Part shown: one piece after another, positions 1 through 9,845 of the stretch
How the letters are laid out: each line of letters opens with the position of its first letter
How positions within the stretch are numbered: the first letter of the stretch is position 1
Assembly: GCF_914767665.1 (NCBI RefSeq)
Contig: NC_059501.1
Span: 53,010,798-53,074,797, forward strand
DNA: 64,000 nt
Reading direction: 5' to 3'
DNA from: Harmonia axyridis
Lineage: Eukaryota > Arthropoda > Insecta > Coleoptera > Coccinellidae
Notes under the pieces: model-generated
Database searches by the model: none
What the model was told of the DNA's origin: nothing
The model's input: the letters and a program-made list of their open reading frames with translations, nothing else
Position numbers and translations under genes: made by a program

Positions 1-1602
1 TTCGTTGTTATTGTTGTTTTTACAAACAAGAATTAGAAAACTCAAAAATTTTGGAAAATATTAAAAAATAGAAAATAAAACATTAATGATGCCTGATAAA
101 AATATTCTCCATCTATCCTAGAGAGTTCTTGAAACCATTCACTGATACAGCTCCGATAACAACATTAATTGATTCTGGAGTTATGTTATTCAAAAGTTTA
201 TAGTTGGGTAATTTGCACCTTGTTCTTCTAAATTATTCAAAATTTATTATCTTTATACATTGTCATTATTCTATTGTTGTGTGCATTGAGTAAAAATTAG
301 TGTGTTCTGCATGTTTTGTAAAATTTAAAGTTTAAAAAAAATCAAGACAAGTGATTTTTTTAAAAGCGATGTTACATTATTAAATTTTCAAAATGAATCA
401 CACTTTTTTGACTTGATTTTTTGAAGCATGTCATGTTGAACTAGTTTCTTATTTGAAACCTTTGTAAATATCAGTTCTTCCAATTGTTTATTGAAACGCG
501 AATTATTTGTATGTGTATATGATTGACTCAAAGGATTGTAGGCTATGATAAAGTTAACTCAAAAAACTAGCCAGTGGATATTTGGAGTAATTCATTCTTA
601 GGTCATAAATTTTTCTGAAAAGTGCATTTTTCCTAAATTTTAATGTAATGCTTGTACTTTAATTTTAGTAGAATTAGAATGTTTACCTCATTATGAAAGA
701 AAAATATGTTTATTCCAGAGTGGCATATTCAGTCTGAAGGGCGGTCATCGATCAACCCAATATGTTCCATCGATCTGTAATGATAGTATTGCATAAAACA
801 ATTGTTTTTCAATTTTAGATTATATGTGAAAAATTAATATATTTAGAATTCATCCAAATAAAGATTATTACTATTTGTTATCTGTATTTTTTCAGATCAT
901 ATGTGGTTTTATTTATTCCAACTGCTTTTTACAATGTTTTTAAATTCATTATTGATAGTGTTCTACTTTTTGCTCTTTCATATCTATCATACCCTCTATT
1001 GAATCAACTATTTCCTTCTGTTTGAAACTATTTGTCCACTGAATATTCAAGTGGATATTAGTTTTTTAAGAACTCTAGAAGGACAGACGGATTCTATATA
1101 TTATAAATAAATTAAATTTATTTCACGGCATTCAGACAATTTTTCAATTCTGGAAAAAGTACCTCCCTGAGCGGGAATCAAAAATTGAATTGAATTATTG
1201 AATGCCGTGAAATTAATTTAATATGTTAATACACAGACGCTAAACCATTATTTAACTATTATAAATAAACATGAATATCAGGATGGTTATACATTTTTCA
1301 AAATGATTCCATAAGTTCTTTATTGGGAATGATGCGAAACTCAACTGAACTGATTTTATCTATATAGTTTGGTTTTCATTCTTAACTGTATTTCGGCTCC
1401 AAGAATTTGCGTTCTCATAAATCGATATCACATTTACAATAAAATGTATTGAATGATATTCGATTTTCTTTGAAGTATTAAAATGAAAATTTTCGAATAT
1501 ATGGTGCAAATAATGTTTGAATGGAACTGAAAATGATATTTCCATAAATGAGCCACTACAACAAATGATATCTAAATTATATCACACCATTAAAATTTTC
1601 AG
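1..1602. other. AT-rich non-coding stretch
   Basis: No convincing coding exon is seen. A candidate 58-nt exon at 721-778 (after TTCCAG, before GTAATG) does not join in frame to the exon at 1603. The only clear structure is the hairpin at 1111-1222. If the terminal exon at 1603 is real, most of this stretch is its upstream intron. Confidence 0.4.
1111..1222. repeat. Short foldback (hairpin MITE-like) element
   Basis: Two arms of about 35-40 nt are inverted copies of each other. The core TTTCACGGCATTCA at 1121-1134 recurs as TGAATGCCGTGAAA at 1199-1212, and the similarity extends outward and inward with a few mismatches. The loop of about 30 nt includes CCTCCCTGAGCGGGAA. This looks like a tiny non-autonomous foldback element. 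No target duplication was identified. Confidence 0.6.
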
Positions 1603-1806
1603 AAGAACATATCATGCCGAGATGACAATTGCAGAAGTACTCTTATTCCTGACCAGATTCTAAAGCCCATTGTAAATATACCTGAAGTGAAGATTATACC
1701 AGGTACCCCATGTAGAATACCCAGTACACCTACACCCCAGAAACACAGAACACCAGATGGATCTAGACTCACCAGAACAAAAAGCAATCTAAAACTAATC
1801 TTTTAA
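1603..1806 (+). CDS. Probable terminal coding exon of an unidentified gene
   Basis: After an acceptor (AAAATTTTCAG, AG at 1601-1602) one frame stays open for 67 codons to TAA at 1804-1806. The translation is protein-like: rich in Pro, Thr, Arg and Lys, with a stretch reading GTPCRIPSTPTPQKHRTPDG that resembles a disordered, possibly phosphorylated tail. The phase is 0 at the acceptor. No upstream exon was found that joins without a stop, so the rest of the gene would lie further left or outside the window. I do not recognise the protein, and an open frame by chance is the alternative. Confidence 0.35.
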   Translation, partial: KNISCRDDNCRSTLIPDQILKPIVNIPEVKIIPGTPCRIPSTPTPQKHRTPDGSRLTRTKSNLKLIF

Positions 1807-1978
1807 AACTTTTTCTTTTAGAGCTTGAGAAGATATGTTGTTTGTCAGTTTTATTATTTTTTAATAAGTTTTTATATATACATTTATTTAATAACATATT
1901 TTGTGAAATTTACATATATCGTTCTTAAATGTCCAATCTATGAAGATATCAATAAATAAGTCAATATTTTTCATACTA

Positions 1979-3503
1979 GAGAGTTATTGCAACGCACAAA
2001 TAAGCGATCTTTTATTAAAGGATCCTGTAATAAAGGATTCTCTATCGTGGACGTTAAAAGTGAACTATTGCAAGGTGCTTTTAACGAAAGTCAGTAAAGT
2101 GACAGATCTTTAAATTTGTCATATTTATATTTTGTCACCTTTATTTTGTATTCTCATAAATAAAATAATTCATTTGGTAAAAGTTCAAAATCGAAAATGA
2201 AAGAACAAATAGCGTTAGCAATTTTAGCTGGGACCATTATTGAGGAATTGATTTTTCATAATAGATACAGTTGGTGTAGAAAATATATCAAAACCAATTC
2301 AAACAGATCGACTAGTTGACTTGGAAAATTTTTACTACAAGTATCGCAATCATTATCGAAGTTTATTTTTATAACTGCAATCTTCATTGTGGAAAATCAT
2401 GAACACTTCTAAGATAATTTGAATGCACATAAGTGGCTTTATAGAAATAGTTATCAGCTATATGTACAGGTAAGCTGTTAGCTGAATTGAACTTAAATTA
2501 TTATATATTATATTACCTCAATTCGTTTTTAGTCTACCAATTCGTAATATGAGAGGAGCTGTACCAAACTACTGGGGTTTTATCGATGGAACTATTAGAG
2601 AAATTTGTTGACGAAGTATCATCACTATGTAAAATATCAGTCTACTTTATGTATCTGTTTGAATGAAAGTCAATCAAGTATTTCTTTTTATGTGAAACCA
2701 CCAGTATTGGAAGATTATTTTGTTTAACAGAATTATGTTATGTATTTTTGTACTTTTTCCTACAATAATTTTGAAAAAATTGTACTTAACGTATAATTTT
2801 ATAATAACATTACTGATAATTAATTTGGTTCTGCATTGTGATTTGCTTTTTTTATGCTATGTTGATCCAATATATAAAAGAGTACTTAGGTAACAAGTTT
2901 ATTATTTTTCTTTCAAAACAATCCTATGGGTGTGTCCATATTACAGAATGAATTATTTATATTCAATATAAAAAAAATAATATTCAGTGTGCAGTAGCAT
3001 TCTATAACAATACTACATTATACATATAGGTAAATTCTTATTTCTAATAAAATTCAGGATTTATCTCAGTATTATTTTTAATTCTTTTAGTAGGTTCAAA
3101 TTAAATATGTTTGGTTGAGAATCGTATAAGTTCTTGAAAAATTCGTTATTGAGAGCACATTTTTTTTCTCGAATGAAATGGTTCGCACAGATGCCCAAAA
3201 TCAAGAAATAAAATGCAAATTTCTCAAAAAGTTTACTTCATTACTTTGTTTACCTAAACAGCTACAAATATTTATAGGTTAGTTCTTGCTGAATAACGAC
3301 GGCAAATATTCGGCATAAACAGATATCTGTCAAAATAAAAGATCCTTAAATAAAAGTTGGTCGCCTGTATTTAAATAAAGTAAGGGAGGCCTGTATTTTA
3401 GATTTAGACAATCCTTAATATCTGACTCAATGCGCAGGCGTACATGTCAAAATAAGAGATCCTGTAATAAAAGATCGCTTATTTGTGTGTTGCAATAACT
3501 CTC
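1979..3503 (+). mobile_element. Decayed PIF/Harbinger-like DNA transposon
   Basis: Terminal inverted repeats of about 45 bp, nearly perfect: GAGAGTTATTGCAAC at 1979 and its complement ending at 3503. The inner part AAATAAGCGATCTTTTATTA is also shared. Each end abuts TA. Inside, two protein remnants on the + strand fit a HARBI1-type nuclease. A start reading MKEQIALAIL lies at 2197. A segment at about 2557-2610 reads VPNYWGFIDGTIREIC, where the Asp of GFIDGT corresponds to the first catalytic residue. Stops and frameshifts separate the pieces and the C-terminal half is missing. The superfamily call rests on these short motifs. Confidence 0.55.
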
Positions 3504-4466
3504 TATTGTCTAGGCTTACTGTTAGTTGAGTCTGAATGACCGACATATATAATAATATTTTTTTAACACAATCTAAGTCTAAGTCCATGAAAGTTGATTC
3601 GCGCAAAGATATCGGTAGTTTCAAGAAGGGGTGAAAAATCTACAGCATGGTTCAAATAACAGTTCCTGAAAATATCATCTTTTTGGCGTGAAGGGAAAAG
3701 AAATAGCTGAAAATTCAAGACGAAAAACAGTTTTTTGTGAATAACTCAGAAAATATCCACTTTAGGGCAAGGGTGTGATGCATACACTCACATTATTTTT
3801 TAACGTAGATTCAATATCTGCCATAATAAAATGGGGTTCTAATTTGAAAAAATTGATTTTTCAAGATTTTGTCATCCCTAACTTTGAAAGCGATTTTTTC
3901 ACCCCCTGTACCATGAATCGCGATTTCGATTTTTAAAGTGGATACATCAATCTTACATCTTAAAAATCCCAAAAATGAAAATTTTCCATCCAAAAACCTC
4001 GAAGTTATTCTTGTTTCAGCGGAGCTCTATTTTCGATTTTTTTTTCGAATTTTCCCGCTCAGAGAGAATTTTCCAACCAAAACTGAAAAATGTTACATTA
4101 AAATAACTTGAAATTTTCTAAGGAATCTATTTCTTCAATAAAAAAATGGTGTTCTAATTTGAAAAACGGAAGTTGACGTCATTTCCGGAAAAACCGGAGG
4201 TGCTCATGCCTTGAAAGTATTTTAGATTTCATCAGCATCGTGAAATACTTATAAGTGCTGAATTTCATGAAAATACGTTCAGTAGTTTCCCGTATAAATA
4301 TGGGTGAGGTTCCTCGTGAAAGACCCTGTATATTATAACTCCTCGAACACTAAAATATAAAAATTTAACCTGCAGAAATGCACGCCGTCAAAGCTTTCAC
4401 TCCTACCGTACCTTAAGCCGATATTACAGTTTCTTCCGATAGGTGGCTTGGGGATGAACTTGAATC
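3504..4466. other. Non-coding, repeat-like sequence
   Basis: No gene is seen. At 4328-4338 the sequence CCCTGTATA resembles the end of mariner-type MITEs seen elsewhere in the window (26466, 55441, 56219), so 3.6-4.3 kb may be an old MITE. No matching left end was found. Confidence 0.3.
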
Positions 4467-4517
4467 GCTAATACCATAGTATAAGGAAATTAAGGATTCC
4501 TTATACTATGCTAATAC
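4467..4517. repeat. 35-nt hairpin flanked by direct GCTAATAC repeats
   Basis: GCTAATAC at 4467-4474 and 4510-4517 bracket a 35-nt stretch. Its ends form a perfect 14-bp inverted repeat (CATAGTATAAGGAA at 4475, TTCCTTATACTATG at 4497-4510). The second GCTAATAC is also the left target duplication of the transposon starting at 4518. Confidence 0.7.
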
Positions 4518-5833
4518 TAAGATGCATAGAATACCTGGTGTGTCTACTTATACCTGTAAAACTTTCAGACAAAACGGGAGATTTTTACCTACTTGATTTC
4601 GAGGGATCGCGGGCTTTTCAGATGGCGCATACATCGTTTACATTTGACATTTCTCGACTCTTGTGAAACAAGGGCGTAGATCTTTTTTTCTTGGGGAGGG
4701 ATAATCGAAAAAAAAATTTTTGACGACAACTTTTATTCATATCTGTAATGTTAAAAAAAGAAGTTTGATAATGAAGTTTGAACCAAATTACTCGAAATAA
4801 TTTTTGTTGTTACTAATTCGGTTGTTCTTACCTTGTTCTCAAATAAGAGTTACGAAGGAAAATGAGAAATTACTTGGATAATTTTGAGAAAAAAAAGTTT
4901 CATGAATATGAGCCCACAAAGGCTTTGCTTTCAATATACAGGTTGTTTCTAGTGTGTCGTACAGGTTATCAAATACTTATTAATCTTCGCTACAGATTAG
5001 GTAAATAAATACCAAAACTTATAATAAATGCATTCATTAGAGCTTACTAGCTGGATCTTAAAAATAATTTGGATTTTCCTGAGGATTACTAGAGATTTTT
5101 CTCGAAATCGATAGCAGATACGACAAAACTATAACAAACCAAAAAGTGTAGTACAGGACCAGAGTTTTTTTTCTATATTTTTCTAAACTAACAGCCATTC
5201 ACCAAAATATAGATTTGGAGGAAGGAAGCAGGCATCCTTCCAGAAAATATATCACCCTGTAGATTTGCATTCAAAATTAGCATATCACATAGTGGAATCT
5301 TTAAACTGGAATATCTATGGCCAATTCATATTAAATATCTTGTGAAGGGGAGGTTATACGAGAAAATAACTTGAACTTCAACACATGTATCTCAAAACAA
5401 AATGTATGGGGACTCATGTTATAGGACTTTTTTTCTTAAAATGATCCGGAAATCTGTCATTTTCATTTGTATCCCCAATTTAGGAGCACCGTGTAATTAC
5501 CCCCAGTATCCCCCTATTTCTACGCTCTTGTCGCGAACTTTGAGTATAGAACAATAATATTTTATATTCTATGATGGTCTGTCATTATATTCCATTCATT
5601 TGAGTACAAATTCGATATGAACTGAATTGTAATTTATTGTGAATGTTTGCAGTGTCTAAAATCAGTATTTCCTTTTTAAACGGCACCAGGCAGATACGGG
5701 AATTCGAAAAATTTTAAAGAGCGCCACCTTACAGCACTCTGGTGAAGCACACCACCAAAGCAACAGGTGGGTCTCTCGAAAAGTCTGAAACAAAATCGAA
5801 TCAGTAAACACACCAGGTATTCTATGCATCTTA
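4518..5833. mobile_element. 1.3 kb non-autonomous DNA transposon, copy 1
   Basis: Ends are inverted: TAAGATGCATAGAATACCTG at 4518 and its complement ending at 5833, about 26 bp before the first mismatch. The element is flanked by an exact 8-bp duplication GCTAATAC (4510-4517 and 5834-5841). An 8-bp duplication is typical of hAT and P superfamilies. The terminal sequence does not let me choose between them. No transposase frame is present. Copies 2 (5839-6925) and 3 (10948-12280) share nearly all of its interior. Confidence 0.8.
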
Positions 5834-5838
5834 GCTAA

Positions 5839-6925
5839 TACCTACTTGATTTCGAGAGATCGCGGTCTGTTTCAGATGGCGCATACATCGTTTACATTTG
5901 ACATTTCTCTCAATTCTCGACTCTTGTGAACCAAGGGCGTAGATCTTTCTTTTCTTGGGGAGGGATAATCGAAAAAAAATTTTTTGACAACTTTTATTCA
6001 TATCTGTAATGTTAGAAAAAGAAGTTTGATAATGAAGTTTGAACCAAATTACTCGAAATAATTCTTGTTGTTACTAATTCGGTTGTTCTTACCTTATATT
6101 GGGTGTTCTCAAATAAGAGTTACGATTGTTACGAAGGAAAATGAGAAATAACTCGGATAATTTTGAAAAAAAAAGTTTCATGAATATGAGCCTACAAACG
6201 CTTTGCTTTCAATATACAGGTTGTTTCTAGTGTGTCGTACAGTTTATCAAATATTTATTAATCTTCGCTACAGATTAGGTAAATAAATACCAAAACTTAT
6301 AATTAATGCATTCATTAGAGCTTACTAGCTGGATCTTTATAATAATTTGGATTTACCTGAGGATTACTAGTGATTTTTTCTCGAAATCGATAGCAGATAC
6401 GACAAAACTATAACAAACCAAAAAGTGTAGTACTGGACCAGAGTTTTTTTCTTCATTTTTCTTAACTAACAGCCATTCACCAAAATATAGTTTTGGAGGA
6501 AGGAAGCAGGCATCCTTCCAGAAAATATATCACCCTGTAGATTTGCATTCAAAATTAGCATATCACATGGTGAAAACTTTAAACTGGAATATCTATGGCC
6601 AATTTATATTAAATATCTTGTGGAGGGAAGGTTATACGAGAAAAAAACTTAGAATATAACACATGTATCTCAAAACAAAATGTTTGAGGACTCATGTTAT
6701 AGGACTTTTTTTTTAAAATGATGCGGAAATCTGTCATTTTCATATGTATCTCCAATTTAGGAACACCGTGTTATTATTAAACGGCACCAGGCAGATGCGG
6801 AAATTCGAAAAATTTTAAAGAGCGCCATCTTACAGCACTCTGGTGAAGCAGACCACAGGTGGGTCTCTCAAAAAGTCTGAAACAAAATCGAATCAGTAAA
6901 CACACCAGGTATTCTATGCATCTTA
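5839..6925. mobile_element. 1.3 kb DNA transposon family, copy 2 (left-truncated)
   Basis: Collinear with copies 1 and 3 from ATACCTACTTGATTTCGAG onward, but it lacks the first 80 or so bases, including the left terminal repeat. The right terminus CTATGCATCTTA is intact at 6914-6925. An internal stretch of about 150 bp present in copies 1 and 3 (around 5500-5660 in copy 1) is missing. It directly follows copy 1, sharing the ATAC of that copy's target duplication, and is directly followed by the foldback element at 6926. Confidence 0.75.
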
Positions 6926-7420
6926 TTTCCAGCCAACGTCAGGAGCTCCTCGGTACAGCTCCGAAGCGCACTTTTAGTGTTCCAGTAAACAGGGCGTCGA
7001 GCCCTCGCGTTACCTTCCCCTTTCCCCTGAAGCACCCCCCGCATTTGCGGGGCTTGGAGCCCCGACAGGTGTGAGAGAGAAAGAAGACCGTTACTTCGCA
7101 TAAAGTACGAGACAGCTGTAGAATGCTGGTTTGTTTACGTTGAATTTGACAGTTTCGTTTTGGCGCGTTCCACTCATAGCAAGGGCTCGAAGCTCTAGTC
7201 CGCCGAGCCCCGGGGTGACACGCACCTGACTGGAAAGCAGCTTTTATGCGAAGTAACGGTCTTCTTTCTCTCTAACACCTGTCAGGGATCGAAGCCCCGC
7301 AAATGCGGGGGTGCTTCAGGGGAAAGGGGAAGGTAACGCGAGGGCTCGACGCCCTGTTTACTGGAACACTACAAGTGCGCTTCGGAGCTGTACGGAGGAG
7401 CTCCTGACGTTGGCTGGAAA
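6926..7420. mobile_element. GC-rich foldback transposon
   Basis: Two arms of about 178 bp (6926-7104 and 7243-7420) are inverted copies, differing at only a few positions. The outer end reads TTTCCAGCCAACGTCAGG. The spacer (7105-7242) is also GC-rich. The arms are far more GC-rich than their surroundings and include the near-palindrome CCCCGCATTTGCGGGG. The ORFs through it are mirror artefacts. No clear target duplication was found. Superfamily unknown. Confidence 0.7.
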
Positions 7421-7628
7421 GCACCTATTATAGGTCTATGATAGCAATTTCGTCTATAGGCGAATCAACATGAGCGCTACGCTACCTGGTGACAATCAGA
7501 GTATCTAGAAATGTTGACATGGTTCTTGCCTCAGTCCTTTTCATTCCTCTGAGGTTCTTGCATTTTGCTTTGTTTTTGTGTGATATTCTACAAATATTTA
7601 TATTTTTGTTGAATCATTTCAATAGTTA

Positions 7629-8513
7629 TGAGTCGTTCGAATCGCTATTGTTCAGTTCCTGGGAAAAAAAAGTTCAAATATCAAGTTCCATGCTCTTCCT
7701 CAAACTGGTAATAAATATCGTGTTTGGGTGGAAGGGAAATTGGGGAGTAAAGTGCTGATAGATCGACAAAAAGCTTGGCAACTGAAATTCTAAATCGATA
7801 AACCAGTGAGAAGAAATATGAAAGTATGTATGTTCCCTGCATTTTATCGATGATGATTATTTTTATCGAGGTAAGCACTGATAGCACATGAAATTTTAGA
7901 TTATATTTATGGGGATAATAATAATAATAATAATCGTTTACAGATTCCAGTTCTACACAGAAAAAATGTTTGAAAAAGACTGCTGTGCCTTCCAGAAATC
8001 TTCCTGTTGGATCTACTAACACAAAGGAAGAACCTGAATGTTTTAGTAGTAGATCTGAAAGATTGAAACAAAGAAAAACTTGTTGCTGAAGAATGCTCTT
8101 GTGGAGAAGTCGAACCTGCTCTACAATCTGCTTCCCAAGATGAAATCGAAGCTGCACAAGGTCTATTACAGCTTCTTCAGGGTCAGCCTGATTATAATGG
8201 GCCTAAAACTTTCAAGGATTTCGAAGTACAAGTGAATACTCCTAAAGTATCTTCTTTGTGTGACCTGATAACAATAGTGTTAACAAATTTGAAATGTGAT
8301 CTTTCATATGTGACATTATCTGATTTATTTGGCATTTCACAAGAATTGTGCCAAAGATACATTGTCTTCAAATCTAAGGTACCTTTACACAATATTGGAA
8401 AAATTCCTCAGAAATATTTGGACATGTATTCTGAAATTCTATATATTTTTTTTTCAGGTCACACTGATGATACTTCTCTATCACATTTTAATTATTTTAG
8501 AATAGTCGTATAA
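7629..8513 (+). pseudogene. Broken THAP-domain gene with transposase-type HTH
   Basis: A start at 7629 (MSRSNRYCSVPG) begins a THAP zinc-finger-like domain. After a frame change it continues as FHALPQTGNKYRVWV with a Trp-rich stretch. Near 7826-7872 the closing VCSLHF-type Cys/His signature is visible only if a 4-nt duplication (TATG) is ignored. A good donor (GTAAGC) follows. A second exon from about 7943, after a run of ATA repeats and ACAG, has another frame break near 8085, then an open stretch (8091-8513). That stretch contains DLITIVLTNLKCDLSYVTLS and FGISQELC, which resemble the HTH that precedes DDE-4/Harbinger nucleases. No catalytic domain follows. Most likely a decayed transposon-derived THAP gene. 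Confidence 0.5.
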
Positions 8514-9046
8514 TATATGCCCAATATATTTTCAAAATGAATACATTTCATAAGTGGAATATTTCAATTGAATGCTCATTATTTTTGATGATTCATTACT
8601 CATTAGTCAAGCAATAATATAATTCGATAAATAGGTATCAATATGAGTAGTTTTAAGTAATCTAGTTATATAAATTTATTTTTAGAAACATTTTATGTAA
8701 ATTGAGTTATCTATTAATAAATAAATAAAAATGGATATGCGACTTTCTGTAGTATTCCTAAAAAATATTCAATACATTAGCATTTGTAATATTTTGTTGG
8801 GACTGTATAATTGAAGGTTAACGTGAAATGATCAATTCGGATAAGTAAAAAAACCTTTCAACTAAAGTTAATTAGTTATGCAAATAACATGTAACATTTT
8901 TATTATGTGACAAGCAGAAATAAAGTATATAAGAACTAAAAAAAACTTTAATATTAAGCTTAAGTTGTACCTGAAAGATTTATTTTGTTTAGTTTAACTT
9001 TGTTGTTGTTTTGAATATTATATAGTATTATTTTTTTGTATATTGT

Positions 9047-9123
9047 TAAATAGGCCTTGTCACCAGTACTTGTACTGTATTAGAGGTCAAGAATAAAGAA
9101 GTAAATAAATAAATAAAAATAAA
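9047..9123 (+). mobile_element. Short LINE 3' end with A-rich tail
   Basis: The sequence GGCCTTGTCACCAGTACTTG is followed by AATAAAG and a tail of repeated AAATA units. This is the usual 3' end of a 5'-truncated non-LTR retrotransposon of the CR1/Jockey type. No coding part is kept. Confidence 0.5.
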
Positions 9124-9145
9124 TTTAAAACTTCCTCACCTTCAT

Positions 9146-9165
9146 AAACACTTCTAGAAGTGTTT
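9146..9165. promoter_or_regulatory. Perfect palindrome with heat-shock-element core
   Basis: AAACACTTCTAGAAGTGTTT is a perfect 20-bp inverted repeat whose centre TTCTAGAA is a head-to-head heat-shock-factor half-site pair. It lies 680 bp upstream of the LRRC49 start codon. Regulatory function is inference only, and it could be a chance palindrome. Confidence 0.25.
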
Positions 9166-9845
9166 GTGCCTTTAAGATACCCCAAGTATTCTACTAAACT
9201 CAGTCTTGCCATTTGGACCTAAAAAAGGTACTATTAGAATCCTGTAGTATAATACTATTGATTGAACCATTCACATATTATATGCACACGATTGTTATTC
9301 GTCATTTTTCGAAGTCTTCCATCCTTGCATAACTTTCCTGAACTGAAACAAATGATGATATATACCGCCTTTACCTAAAATGAAAATATTATATACACAA
9401 TAACACACTTGTTCACTATAGAAGTCTGAAAAGTTTTTATATTTATTGTAAAATCAAATTTTAATAACGCAAATACACACACAACTAATACAACAAAACA
9501 CTCCAATGTCAACATTTATAGTTCTACGTCTGCTCACCTTGGCGCTGCATTCTTATTTTCAGATGCTCAGTTATCAATGTTATATTTATCTATGATCTTT
9601 GTTGTCAGGTCTAGATTAGGATTATGGATTATTTATTGTTTTACCATACTCCTATTTTGTTCTATTCATTCTTCAATTTAAGTTTTATTCAATTCAATTT
9701 CGTTTCTGTTGTGGCCAGTCGACATTTTATTATGTTTATGTAGAAGGAAAAAATAATTTTTTGCTTCGAATTTTATCTGTGCAGTAACTCTGAGACTAAA
9801 TTATAAATAAATCTGATTGTACCAAATGTCTTTTGACAAATGTAT

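Larger units (their letters stand above)
8514..9845. other. Intergenic region and presumed LRRC49 promoter side
   Basis: No coding exon is seen. It contains a short LINE 3' end at 9047-9123, a perfect 20-bp palindrome at 9146-9165, and the DNA just upstream of the LRRC49 start codon. No TATA box can be assigned with confidence. Confidence 0.5.

Noticed and set aside
721..778. Candidate internal exon upstream of 1603
   Set aside because: Acceptor and donor are present, but every phase gives a stop when joined to the exon at 1603.
6859..7101. Overlapping open frames on both strands at 6.86-7.10 kb
   Set aside because: They lie in the GC-rich foldback arm. Open frames on both strands reflect composition, not coding.
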